A stretch of 64,000 bases of DNA from Methylobacter sp. S3L5C (GCF_022788635.1 NZ_CP076024.1:4565503-4629502), one strand, 5' to 3'; positions 28,289-37,192 are shown, numbered from the stretch's first letter. Translations and numbers: made by a program. Notes: generated by a model from the letters alone, not told the origin.

Positions 28289-29080
28289 ATGCAGAAATCT
28301 TCTGAACAAAACCCTGGCTCAGTAGCTATTTTGGGCTTAAATTTTCCGGTGCTTGATTACCGGGCAACGCTTAACTTGTTTAAACACTGGATAACCAAGC
28401 AAGAACCCCATCAAGTCTGCATCGCCAATGTGCATACCCTGGTTACCAGCCTGACTGATACCGCGTTAAGGGACATTAACCAGCAATCGTTAATGACCAT
28501 GGATGGTTTGCCGTTGGTTTGGTATGCCAAAGCCGTGCATGGGGCCGTTATTAAAGAACGTGTTTGTGGCCCTGAGTTAATGTTGCGCTGTTTGGACGAA
28601 GGCCGCACGCACGGCTGGAAACATTTTTTTATGGGTGGTAAAGATGAGGTGTTAACTGATTTGGTCAGTACCATGCAGGCACGTTTCTCTGGGGTGGCTA
28701 TTGTCGGTTGGCATTCTCCGCCTTTTCGGCCCTTATCTATTGAGGAAGATACCCAGTTGGTTGCCTTGATTAATGAGCAGCAACCTGACTTTTTATGGGT
28801 AGGCCTTGGCGCACCCAAGCAAGAAAAATGGATTGCCGAGCATTTACACCGTGTTACAGCACCGGTACAAATTGGCGTCGGCGCAGCATTTGATTTTCAT
28901 TCCGGCCATGTAAAGCGGGCACCGGTATTGATGCAAAAATCAGGGTTGGAGTGGTTATACAGAATGTTGCAAGACCGGCGTTTAATTAAACGCTATTGCG
29001 CTACCAACCCGGTATTTTTGGCGCTGTTTTTGCGGGATGTTGTCAGGGTTAATTGTCGTAAAATACTGGGCAGGGTGTGA
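28289..29080 (+). CDS. WecB/TagA/CpsF-family glycosyltransferase (GT26)
   Basis: 263 residues from the ATG at 28289 (a TTG five codons upstream is less likely). Motifs of the family: DGLPLVWYAKAVHG, ERVCGPELMLRCLDEG, FLWVGLGAPKQEKWIAEH and a C-terminal SGLEWLYRMLQDRRLIKRY. Members transfer ManNAc(A) or related sugars, or glucose, to lipid-linked acceptors. Placed near the end of the polysaccharide locus, before the UDP-glucose dehydrogenase gene. Confidence 0.92.
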   Translation: MQKSSEQNPGSVAILGLNFPVLDYRATLNLFKHWITKQEPHQVCIANVHTLVTSLTDTALRDINQQSLMTMDGLPLVWYAKAVHGAVIKERVCGPELMLRCLDEGRTHGWKHFFMGGKDEVLTDLVSTMQARFSGVAIVGWHSPPFRPLSIEEDTQLVALINEQQPDFLWVGLGAPKQEKWIAEHLHRVTAPVQIGVGAAFDFHSGHVKRAPVLMQKSGLEWLYRMLQDRRLIKRYCATNPVFLALFLRDVVRVNCRKILGRV

Positions 29081-29084
29081 TTTT

Positions 29085-29270
29085 TGTCCACGAAAAACAC
29101 GAAAGCCACGAAAAAAAACTGATTTCTTGTTCCCAAGCTGGAGCTTGGGAACAAGAGCAGCTCTCTCGTTCCCAAGCTTTCTGCTTGTGTACCAGAATAA
29201 TCTCTCGTTTCCTCTTCGTTCCTCGTTCCCAAGCTGGAGCTTGGGAACGAGGAACGAAGAGGAAACGAGG
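29085..29270. repeat. CACGAA-type string plus REP family A palindromes
   Basis: Starts with TCCACGAAAAACACGAAAGC, then two complete family A palindromes (about 29128-29156 and 29226-29252) and partial arms between. All short open frames in this gap are translations of the repeat. Confidence 0.85.
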
Positions 29271-29298
29271 CAAAACAAAACTTAATCCATAAATCATT

Positions 29299-30465
29299 AT
29301 GAAAATTGCTATTGCTGGTACCGGTTACGTAGGGCTGTCTAATGCCATTTTGCTGGCACAACATAACGAAGTCGTCGCTATTGATATTATCGCTGAAAAA
29401 GTTGCGCTGCTTAACCAAAAAAAATCACCCATTGAGGATGTCGAGCTTGAAGATTATTTAACCAACAAGCCGCTTAACCTTAAAGCTACGCTGGATAAAT
29501 TTGAAGCTTATACGGGCGCTGATTATGTCATTATCGCCACACCAACGGATTATGATCCTGAAACAAACTACTTTAATACCCAATCAATTGAAGCGGTTAT
29601 TAAGGATGTAACGGCTATCAACCCGACTGCGGTGATGATTATAAAATCGACTGTTCCTGTCGGTTACACTGACAAGTTAAAAGCACAATTAAATTGTGAT
29701 AATTTGATTTTTTCACCTGAATTTCTGCGTGAAGGTCGAGCGCTTTATGACAACTTGCATCCCTCACGTATTGTCATCGGCGAGATTTCTGAACGGGCAC
29801 AAACGTTTGCAAAATTATTACAGCAAGGTGCGGTAAAAGAAAATATCGCGGTTTTATTTACCAACTCAACGGAAGCAGAAGCTATCAAGTTGTTTGCCAA
29901 TACTTATTTGGCTATGCGTGTTGCTTATTTTAATGAGCTTGATACTTATGCCGCGACCCATGGCTTAAATACCAAGCATATTATCCAGGGTGTCAGTCTT
30001 GATCCTAGAATTGGTGATCACTATAACAATCCATCGTTTGGCTATGGTGGTTATTGTTTGCCTAAAGATACCAAGCAATTGTTGGCCAATTATAATGATG
30101 TACCGCAAAACCTTATTAATGCTATTGTCGATTCCAACACAACCAGAAAAGATTTTGTCGCAACGAGTATTATCAAATATAACCCCAAGGTGGTAGGAAT
30201 ATACCGCCTGATTATGAAAGCCGGCTCTGATAATTTTCGTGCCTCAAGCATTCAGGGCATTATGAAACGAATCAAGGCAAAGGGCATTGAAGTGATTATT
30301 TATGAACCGGCTCTTAAGGAGCAAGATTTCTTCAACTCAAGAGTGGTTAATGACCTGGCGCTTTTTAAACAAGAAGCGGATGTGATTGTCGCTAATCGCA
30401 TTACCGATGATATCCTTGATGTTATTGACAAGGTGTATAGCCGTGATTTATTTGGAAAAGATTAA
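29299..30465 (+). CDS. ugd: UDP-glucose 6-dehydrogenase
   Basis: 388 residues, the length of the E. coli enzyme. N-terminal NAD-binding [14 protein letters not shown], substrate region [21 protein letters not shown], and the active-site cysteine in [14 protein letters not shown]. It oxidises UDP-glucose to UDP-glucuronate with two NAD+, supplying an acidic sugar for the exopolysaccharide. Last recognisable gene of the polysaccharide locus; downstream is a repeat block. Confidence 0.96.
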   Translation: MKIAIAGTGYVGLSNAILLAQHNEVVAIDIIAEKVALLNQKKSPIEDVELEDYLTNKPLNLKATLDKFEAYTGADYVIIATPTDYDPETNYFNTQSIEAVIKDVTAINPTAVMIIKSTVPVGYTDKLKAQLNCDNLIFSPEFLREGRALYDNLHPSRIVIGEISERAQTFAKLLQQGAVKENIAVLFTNSTEAEAIKLFANTYLAMRVAYFNELDTYAATHGLNTKHIIQGVSLDPRIGDHYNNPSFGYGGYCLPKDTKQLLANYNDVPQNLINAIVDSNTTRKDFVATSIIKYNPKVVGIYRLIMKAGSDNFRASSIQGIMKRIKAKGIEVIIYEPALKEQDFFNSRVVNDLALFKQEADVIVANRITDDILDVIDKVYSRDLFGKD

Positions 30466-30590
30466 TATCCGGGGGATAGGTATCTACACAAGTAAAAGCA
30501 GCGTCATTCCGGCAGGGATTGCCGGAATCCAGAGCGCAGGGATGTGAAAAATCAAACCAAAGTTAGCTTAATATCGCTAAAATTTGGTTC

Positions 30591-30960
30591 CCTCGTTCGC
30601 AAGCTCTCGGCTTGGGAACGAGCTTTGTAAAGCTCTTGCTTCATAATCTTGATTAAGCTTGAGCTTCGAGTAGAGGTACCCAAGCTGGAGCTTGGGTACC
30701 AGGGAGATTAATCCCTCGTTCCCAAGCTCTCGGCTTGGGAACGCGCTTTGTGAAGCTCCTGCTTCATGATCTTGATTAAGCTTGAGCTTGTCGAGTAGAG
30801 GTACCCAAGCTGGAGCTTGGGTACCAGGGAGATTAATCCCTCGCTCCCAAGCTCTCGGCTTGGGAACGCGCTTTGTGAAGCTCCTGCTTCATGATCTTGA
30901 TTAAGCTTGAGCTTGTCGAGTAGAGGTACCCAAGCTGGAGCTTGGGTACCAGGGAAATTT
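30591..30960. repeat. Three tandem copies of a 124-125 bp family A unit
   Basis: Units begin at about 30591, 30716 and 30840. Each contains GTTCCCAAGCTCTCGGCTTG (hairpin), an AAGCTCCTGCTTCATGATC spacer, and GTACCCAAGCTGGAGCTTGG (hairpin). The third copy differs by few bases. A separate GTCATTCCGGCAGGGATTGC hairpin lies at 30503. No gene is seen in 30466-31228. Confidence 0.9.
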
Positions 30961-31228
30961 TAGTGGCTGGTGTCATCATTGAAAACAGCAGCCAAATCGG
31001 GTGCCGAGATGGCATTAATTAACCACTCTTTCCTCGTACCCAAGTTCCAGCTCATCTTGTTCAGTCATATAATCCTCATCGATTTTTAGGTGATTATACC
31101 CAAGGATAGATTCCATAAACGGGCTATTTACTGCCTGCAATTTTCTGCTTTTTGTTAGTATTGTAAATGGGTAATCGATTTACCATGTTAAAATCATGCG
31201 CATTGTATAAGAGTATGTGGAGAAGAAA

Positions 31229-31861
31229 ATGACTGATGATGAATTGAAGGCCTTGGTTGCCAGTCTTGCTGTTGACAGTAAAAATATACATGAGGCGCAA
31301 AAGGCAACTGACGAACAAATGAAGCGTACTGATGAACAAATGAAACGTACTGATGAACAAATGAAACGTACCGATGAACAAATGAAACGTACTGATGAAC
31401 AATTGAAGCGTACTGATGAAAAGCTTGAGCGCATCGGCATTAATCTGGGTAATATCGGTAAAAATCAGGGCGATGTTGCCGAGGAATTCTTTTTCCAAAG
31501 CCTGATAAAAGACAATCATTTGGGCAAGATCCACTTTGATGACGTGGTAAAAAACATGGAAAAGCATCGCGGTCAACTTCAGGAAGAATATGATTTAGTG
31601 ATGACTAATGGCGATGTCATCGCCGTTGTTGAAGTGAAATACAAAGCCCATAAAAATGATCTGGATAAGCTGGATCGTAAAATGAAAAATTTTAAAAAAC
31701 TGTTTCCAATCTATCAGGCATTTAAACAGTATGGCGCTATAGCTGCTTTTCATATTAATGATGATGCCAAAGAAGAAGCTTTACGGCGCGGCTATTTTGT
31801 TTTGCAACGTAGCGGTGATTTGGTGCATACCGAAAGCGGCGAGCATTTGACGGTATTGTAA
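31229..31861 (+). CDS. DUF3782-like protein with heptad repeats
   Basis: 210 residues from the ATG at 31229 (ribosome site GGAGAAG; a GTG four codons upstream is less likely). Residues about 26-68 are six copies of the heptad RTDEQMK, encoded by 21-bp DNA repeats, a certain coiled coil. The C-terminal part (about 80-205) has DLVMTNGDVIAVVEVKYKA, matching the D-ExK core of PD-(D/E)XK nuclease-like proteins to which DUF3782 belongs. Function of the family is unknown. The DNA repeat may change length by whole heptads. Confidence 0.8.
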   Translation: MTDDELKALVASLAVDSKNIHEAQKATDEQMKRTDEQMKRTDEQMKRTDEQMKRTDEQLKRTDEKLERIGINLGNIGKNQGDVAEEFFFQSLIKDNHLGKIHFDDVVKNMEKHRGQLQEEYDLVMTNGDVIAVVEVKYKAHKNDLDKLDRKMKNFKKLFPIYQAFKQYGAIAAFHINDDAKEEALRRGYFVLQRSGDLVHTESGEHLTVL

Positions 31862-31875
31862 GCACATAGACTCTA

Positions 31876-31910
31876 CTTGTTCCCAAGCTGGAGCTTGGGA
31901 ACAAGGATAA
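31876..31910. repeat. Single REP family A palindrome
   Basis: CTTGTTCCCAAGCTGGAGCT followed by TGGGAACAAGG, a perfect hairpin. It lies between two genes on the same strand and may end the upstream transcript. Confidence 0.85.
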
Positions 31911-31975
31911 ATCCAACTTGGGAACAAAGGCAACCAAGCAATGCTATAGCCCCCTCCCCTTTAATATATACCACT

Positions 31976-32728
31976 ATGAACAATTCAATTATTTATGCGC
32001 TGGATTTTGATGGCGTAATCTGTGACAGCGCTGTAGAAACGGCAATAACGGGCTGGAAAGCAGCTGGCAGCATTTGGGGCGATATGCCCAAGACCGCACC
32101 TCAAGCCATGATTGATCAATTCCGGCTAGTCAGACCGATTATAGAAACGGGTTATGAAGCCATATTGGCAATGCGTCTGCTTTATCTGCAAGAGCCTGTA
32201 GAGGCGATATATAGCGACTATGGCAACAAGATACATGCGCTGTTAACAGAGGCAAAAATCTCCACTGATGAGCTAAAAAAACTGTTTGGGGAAACCCGTG
32301 ATGCCTGGATTGCCGACGATTTAACCGGCTGGGTCAATATGAATCCGTTGTTTGATGGTGTTGCCCAAAAGCTGCGTGAAATTGGCCAACAATATCCCTG
32401 GTATGTGATCACAACCAAACAAGAACGTTTTGTTAAACAGATCCTAAAAGCCAACACCATTGAGCTGGCGGATGAATGTATTTTTGGCCTGGATCGCAAC
32501 ATGAATAAAATGGAAGTGTTATCCGGACTGTTGGAAACCCATCCAAACAAAACCATTTATTTTATGGAAGATCGGTGGCCAACGCTGTTGAATGTTTTAA
32601 ATAACAATGAGCTGGCAAGCGTTAAATTGATCTTTGCATTATGGGGTTATAACACCGCTCAAGATAAGGCGTTAGCTGCAGAGCAAGCCGTCACCTTACA
32701 ACAACTTGATAGTTTTCTTGTGCTATAG
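31976..32728 (+). CDS. HAD-family hydrolase
   Basis: 250 residues from the ATG at 31976; the longer reading would begin inside a REP palindrome. Motif I is ALDFDGVICDSA (nucleophile and acid aspartates), motif II WYVITTKQ, and FMEDRWPTLLNV supplies the later acidic motif. HAD proteins of this size are usually phosphatases of small metabolites. The cap domain (about 40-110) is helical. The substrate is unknown. Confidence 0.87.
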   Translation: MNNSIIYALDFDGVICDSAVETAITGWKAAGSIWGDMPKTAPQAMIDQFRLVRPIIETGYEAILAMRLLYLQEPVEAIYSDYGNKIHALLTEAKISTDELKKLFGETRDAWIADDLTGWVNMNPLFDGVAQKLREIGQQYPWYVITTKQERFVKQILKANTIELADECIFGLDRNMNKMEVLSGLLETHPNKTIYFMEDRWPTLLNVLNNNELASVKLIFALWGYNTAQDKALAAEQAVTLQQLDSFLVL

Positions 32729-32779
32729 TCATAGCTGGAAAAAAATTTAAGTAAACCCGCTATTTACCGGAGTAATTGT

Positions 32780-33286
32780 ATGCCAATGACCATTTACCAA
32801 GCCTCTATCCCTGTTTTTATACGTATGCTGGAAAATTTATCATTGATATTGGATAAAGCCGTCGTCCATGCCGAGGCGAAGAAAATCGATCCGTCTGTGT
32901 TTATTGAAGCACGTTTGGCACCTGATATGTATCCGCTTAATCGACAAATACAAATTGCCACCGATGTAGTAAAAGCTTGCGCTGCAAGACTTGCCGGTAT
33001 TGAAATACCCAGTTATGAGGATACTGAAATAACTTTTCCAGAACTACAAACCCGTATTGCCAAAACCATCGCTTTTTTGCAAAGTGTCAGTGCCGAGCAA
33101 ATTAACGGCAGTGAAACACGAACCGTCACCTTAAAGTTACACGACAAAGCCACTGAATTTTTAGGCCAGAATTACCTGTTTAATTTTGTTTTCCCCAATT
33201 TCTATTTTCATATGACAGTGGCTTACACCATTTTAAGACATAACGGACTGGAGATCGGTAAAATGGATTTTGTCGGCAATTATTAA
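32780..33286 (+). CDS. DUF1993 family protein
   Basis: 168 residues. Typical pattern of the DUF1993 family: N-terminal MTIYQASIPVFIRMLENLS, central LAPDMYPLNRQIQIATDVVK, C-terminal FVFPNFYFHMTVAYTILRHN with GKMDFVG. The fold is a DinB-like helical bundle; the function is unknown. CCGGAGTAAT is a plausible ribosome site. Confidence 0.93.
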   Translation: MPMTIYQASIPVFIRMLENLSLILDKAVVHAEAKKIDPSVFIEARLAPDMYPLNRQIQIATDVVKACAARLAGIEIPSYEDTEITFPELQTRIAKTIAFLQSVSAEQINGSETRTVTLKLHDKATEFLGQNYLFNFVFPNFYFHMTVAYTILRHNGLEIGKMDFVGNY

Positions 33287-33385
33287 TTGCGACATGTCTT
33301 TTTAACTATAGATTTTCTTAAAATTTTATTCCTGAAAATCTATAGTTTAGATTCAAGCATTTTTCGCTACCAAACCAGCCAATTT

Positions 33386-33535
33386 TTATTGAACAGCTTT
33401 AAGATGCGTTACTGCCGCTTGGGCGTGTTTAAGCGCTTCGGTGATGTGGCTCTCTTCGACATAAGCGCCAAATGAACAAATTGTTAAAATAATAGCCAGT
33501 CCAAAATTGTTAAGTTTCATGTTATTTATTTTCAT
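33386..33535 (-). CDS. Tiny SmbP-like metal-binding protein
   Basis: 49 residues. The start at 33535 has CAGGAAG six bases upstream; a second ATG at 33520 is in frame. A signal-peptide-like stretch (LNNFGLAIILTICSFGAY) leads to HITEALKHAQAAVTHLKA, which matches the helical repeat of the small metal-binding protein SmbP of ammonia oxidisers (HA..A..HA..A.AH pattern). Family members carry several such repeats and are about 100 residues or more; here only one remains. Either a minimal member or a truncated gene beside an insertion element. Confidence 0.6.
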   Translation of the reverse strand: MKINNMKLNNFGLAIILTICSFGAYVEESHITEALKHAQAAVTHLKAVQ

Positions 33536-33656
33536 GTTTTCTTCCTGTCAATACTTCGGACAGCTTTGATTTGATTTGATTAAAAATAGTCTGGAAGCCT
33601 CCAGCATGCGAAGAGGTAGTCAACGACGATAACAGCCCAACACGCCAAAGGCTTCC

Positions 33657-34770
33657 ATGCACTTAACAGAACTCATTCTGCAGCAAATGTCCAGCGTAGA
33701 AAAACCGCAGCGTAAATTTATGTCCATCTTGCTAACAACCCTGACGTATCTGCCGGGACGGATGAATTTTAGAAACCTTGGCCGTTATAGTTCTCTGAAT
33801 GAAAAAACCTTTTCAAGATGGTTTCGTCGCTCGTTCGATTTTGTTACCTTCCATTTTTTACAGGCAACGGAAGAGATTCATGGTGAACTCCTGTCTCACT
33901 CGACCTACTTTAAATCACTTAAGTCTTCAAGACGCGCCAGCATGCTTGAAGCAATCGAACGGCAAAGCTATAAAATCCACTGTGAACATTTAACCTTCTA
34001 TGGCATTGATTACCTAAAATCATTTTCTGAGCTTGATGAGTATGCAGTAGAAACCGCTGACGGACATTTTATTGACCATCAAAATAGTCACAGTCGCCGG
34101 CCAGAAAAAAACCTCTATGCGTATGACAAGGCTGTTACAAACTTTCCTTGGTGGACAAAACAGAAAGGCCATCAAAATTACATGATATCCGTTTTAAAAG
34201 AAAATTCAGTGGCAACATGGGTAGAATCGATTGCCATTGATGGCAGTAATCCTATCAACACAGGTATTGAAGGCTACAGTATTTATGAAAACCAAGGGGT
34301 AAAATTTAATGTCGTACATTACCGTGACCCCGAAACACAAAAACAGTACCGCTTTGTAACAACTTTACCAAAATTAATGAGCCCTGGCATCATCGCTATC
34401 CTGTACTACAAGTGTTGGACGATTCAAAAAGCCTACAATAACAGCAAGAGTAACCTGAAAGAAAAAAAGGCCTGGTCTTCTTCGATAAAGTCACTCAGCA
34501 ATCAAATGCGTCCCACGGCCATGACTTATAACTTAATGCGCGTTTGTGAAGAAATTTCAAAAATACAAAAGCCAACACGCATTCCATCCATCGGATAAAA
34601 AATATACCAAAGCTCTTGAAAAAATGACAGAAAATGGCGGCTTTGTTAACCCATTATTGTTTCAAGCAAGAATAGTCCGTATCAGCTCATATGCCATTCG
34701 AGCCGTTCAAAATGCAATAATCACTGGGATGTCTTGGTTCGGTCTTATGTGCGCACTCATGGCTCGATGA
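33657..34770 (+). pseudogene. IS4-type transposase, frameshifted and catalytically altered
   Basis: The first frame (33657-34598) encodes 313 residues ending early; a second frame continues to 34770 with KKYTKALEKMTENGGFVNPL, so a frameshift lies near 34560-34600. The IS4 signature Y-x2-R-x3-E-x6-K reads YYKCWTIQKAYNNSK, so the conserved Arg is Cys and the catalytic Glu is Gln. Both changes and the frameshift indicate a dead element. An inverted pair GGAAGCCT (33591) / AGGCTTCC (33646) sits before the start. Element ends were not resolved. Confidence 0.8.
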
Positions 34771-34940
34771 GTTGCTGGATAGGCGAAAATATGGGAACAC
34801 TGATGATTTTTTTGTGTATTGAAATATCGAGCGCACAAACTTAGTGCGTCTATGATTCCTGAAGGAACCTTAATTAGTGGGGTTTTGGTGGTTTTTTTAC
34901 TTTTTAAATGCAATCGAATGTTTGCAATATTTGAACAGAA

Positions 34941-34983
34941 AGTGGTGGCTCTGAAAAAGTTGAACCGCCACTTTACCGCCAAT
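34941..34983. repeat. Repeat shared with the prophage integrase flank
   Basis: AGTGGTGG at 34941 and CCGCCACTTTACCGCCAAT at 34965-34983 both recur, in the same order and orientation, at 48023 and 48057-48075 next to the prophage integrase. The spacing is shorter here. Probably an integrase arm site or the scar of a related phage end. The surrounding gap 34771-35584 has no gene. Confidence 0.7.
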
Positions 34984-35027
34984 CGTTAATTTATAAATCT
35001 AAATTATATATAAATCAATGAGTTATA

Positions 35028-35040
35028 TGGTGGGGCGGGG
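35028..35040. other. Degenerate att-core-like sequence
   Basis: TGGTGGGGCGGGG resembles the TGGTGGAGGCGGGG start of the ssrA-type fragment at 47928. It lies between the arm-like repeat at 34965 and the satellite-end repeat at 35103, the position expected for the left attachment core. The match is short and imperfect. Confidence 0.35.
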
Positions 35041-35102
35041 ACAACCGAATATTGCCCTGTATGCCTTATTATTAAAGGGTTTTAGTGATTTTCAGATTAT
35101 GA

Positions 35103-35128
35103 GTTACTGTAAATGTTACTGCATAAAT
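35103..35128. repeat. Left 26-bp direct repeat of the satellite
   Basis: Matches 47794-47819 at 25 of 26 bases in the same orientation. It contains TTACTGTAA and TTACTGCAT, motifs that recur several times next to the P4-type integrase. Probable arm-type integrase site marking the left end of the element. Confidence 0.75.
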
Positions 35129-35220
35129 GATTCGTGACTCGTTTTTTTTTGCCAGTATCTTGTTTTTTAGCGGCAATACCTACCAGGCTTCCAGATAAAT
35201 AAGAAGGGAGCCAAAAACAG

Positions 35221-35385
35221 GTAAAGCTGTGCTGTGATGAATCGGTAGCCACTAAAAATAATAATCCCGTACCTTTCTTTATTACGCCATGAGTAGCGGG
35301 GTAATTGTGTTCTGTGTGCATCTTGATCCAGTTGGTTGTTGATACCAGGTATTAATATTCTGGAATGTAATTATTTGGCCGTAAC
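35221..35385. repeat. 165-bp duplication, copy 1
   Basis: Nearly identical to 36101-36265 with no indel (offset 880 bp). It contains GAGTAGCGGGGTAATTGTGT, a motif present four times in 35.2-36.9 kb (also about 35505 and 36820). No coding sense was found. Confidence 0.85.
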
Positions 35386-35584
35386 CTTGAATGACGATCC
35401 AGATGGGAGCCAATGGCCCGTGCTGACTGCATGATGATCCAGACGAGAACCAATGGCCGGTACTGATTACCTCTTGAGCCCGTGCCTATACAGAACGCGC
35501 CATAAGTAGCGGGGTAATTTCGTCTGTGTGTATCCTGATCCATTGGGTGATTGATGGTTATGAGTTATCCATAGCTGATTATGA

Positions 35585-35755
35585 CTAATCTTGTTGCTTA
35601 TTGAGCTGATGTCTTAACCAGTCAATACCACCCAACTCAATGAACCTTGTGAGCTGCGCCTCAGTAAGGCGCAAAGAGGTAACTTTGGCTCTATCTTCTG
35701 GCTGTAAAGGTTTGCGCCCAGCACCTTTAGCGCGTGTTTTCTTCGGTTGTTCCAT
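35585..35755 (-). CDS. Small basic protein, 56 residues
   Basis: Starts with MEQPKKTRAKGAGRKPLQPE, a basic GRKP segment of AT-hook type, and ends with SLRLTEAQLTRFIELGGIDW LRHQL. The pattern 'LT.AQ...F..LGG..WLR..I/L' is seen in small plasmid and phage proteins of unknown function, probably DNA-binding. A GGTGATCAACT leader precedes the ATG. A CCGCAAGCATTGCGG hairpin lies about 45 bp upstream at 35798. It is the only convincing gene between the left end and 37.6 kb. Confidence 0.65.
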   Translation of the reverse strand: MEQPKKTRAKGAGRKPLQPEDRAKVTSLRLTEAQLTRFIELGGIDWLRHQLNKQQD

Positions 35756-36100
35756 AGTTGATCACCTATCAAAGTAATTTATGACGATATTATCAGTCAC
35801 CGCAAGCATTGCGGATGACATTTATTAATATTGTACTACATAAATAAAGATGACTGTCAACTTTATATGTGATAATCAAAAACAGGCTACAGGCCATACA
35901 TACCAAGCCTTTCAAGAAGTCAAGTTATTTATGTAATACGTTAATTACTTCGCATAATGGGCGTTATGTTAAATAAAGTATTACATAATTAGTCGCAAGC
36001 GTTGCGGCATTGTTTACCCAGTGACTCAAGAGCCACGTTGTTACCTGTCATTGTGATTTCTTTTAGATTTTTAGACGATCCAGATGGGAGCCAATGGCCG

Positions 36101-36265
36101 GTAAAGCCGTGCTGTGATGAATCGGTAGCCATTAAAAATAATAATCCCGTACCTTTCTTTATTACGCCATGAGTAGCGGGGTAATTGTGTTCTGTGTGCA
36201 GCCTGATCCAGTTGGTTGTTGATACCAGGTATTAATATTCTGGAATGTAATTATTTGGCGGTAAC
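36101..36265. repeat. 165-bp duplication, copy 2
   Basis: Second copy of 35221-35385; it runs straight into the 39/40-bp array. It shows that the non-coding left part of the element has grown by duplication. Confidence 0.85.
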
Positions 36266-36284
36266 TGTGCGGCTTGATTCAGAT

Positions 36285-36789
36285 GGGAACCAATGGCCCG
36301 TGCTGATTGAATGACGATCCAGATGGGAACCAATGGCCCGTGCTGATTGAATGTTGACCGGACGGGAACCAATGGCCCGTGCTGATTGAATGACGATCCA
36401 GATGGGAACCAATGTCCGGTGCTGATTGAATGTTGACCGGACGGGAGCCAATGGCCCGTGCTGATTGAATGACGATCCAGATGGGAGCCAATGGCCGGTG
36501 CTGATTGAATGTTGACCAGATGGGAGCCAATGGCCGGTGCTGATTGAATGTTGACCAGATGGGAGCCAATGGCCGGTGCTGATTGAATGACGATCCAGAT
36601 GGGAGCCAATGGCCGGTGCTGATTGAATGACGATCCAGACGGGAGCCAATGGCCGGTGCTGATTGAATGTTGATTCAGAAGGGAACCAATGGCCTATGCT
36701 GATTGAATGTTGATTCAGAAGGGAACCAATGGCCTATGCTGATTGAATGTTGATTCAGAAGGGAACCAATGGCCGGTACTGATTACCTC
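36285..36789. repeat. 13-unit tandem array, 39/40-bp units
   Basis: Units start with GGGARCCAATGGCCNGTGCT and continue GATTGAATGNNGANCCAGA. Unit starts are at about 36285, 36325, 36364, 36404, 36443, 36483, 36522, 36561, 36601, 36641, 36681, 36721 and 36761. The whole unit is conserved, with two alternating tails (ACGATCCAGAT, 40 bp; TTGACCGGAC, 39 bp), so it is not a CRISPR array. Diverged single units lie at 35398-35465 and 36077. Frames running through it on the minus strand are not considered genes. Confidence 0.92.
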
Positions 36790-37192
36790 TTGAGCCCGTG
36801 CCTATACAGAACGCGCCATAAGTAGCGGGGTAATTGTGCTCTGTATGCAGCCTGATCCTGTTGGGTTTTTTCTATTCAAAACCTCATGCGTAAAAATAAC
36901 CCTTGTGCGGGCAAAGGGCTATATGCCCTATTTAGAGATTATATAGCCCCACCACATCAATACCGATTTACCATATCTACTTGTGGCTTTTTGTATTTTC
37001 AAAAACAAGCGTATTGTAAATTTAGCTATGCCGGGCAAAGGGTAGGCTTTCAGTATAGAGATTTATACGCCCCCCAATGGCCCATCAAATTATACTGAAA
37101 AGAATGACGTATTTACGTTGGTTTTTATCTGCTTCTGTTCACTTCTTTAAACTTATAAAAACATATTCTAGCCCTACCCTATGTGTCAGTTC

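Noticed and set aside
28982..29418. Frames on both strands before and across ugd start
   Set aside because: Composed of the same REP family A and CACGAA strings; shadows of the flanking genes.
30833..31070. Possible remnant of a small gene on the minus strand (MTEQDELELG start)
   Set aside because: Only 17 codons before a stop, and the continuing frame is repeat sequence; too weak to call.
31124..31576. Minus-strand frames of FHLFIST or RFICSSV repeats
   Set aside because: Antisense reading of the heptad repeat region of the DUF3782-like gene.
33287..33475. 62-residue plus-strand frame after the DUF1993 gene
   Set aside because: Antisense to the SmbP-like gene, which has a signal peptide and good ribosome site.
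34707..34982. 91-residue minus-strand frame containing YPATHRAMSAH, similar to NYPATHGV in frames at 35097-35543
   Set aside because: The likeness is between short peptides from non-homologous DNA, and the latter frames cross the GTAGCGGGGTAATT repeat; coincidence is likely.
36232..36649. Open frames of 96-132 residues on the minus strand across the 39/40-bp array
   Set aside because: They are translations of the repeat in three frames, unit lengths of 39 and 40 break any common frame, and no ribosome site is seen.
36285..36789. CRISPR array
   Set aside because: The complete unit is conserved; there are no unique spacers and no cas genes.
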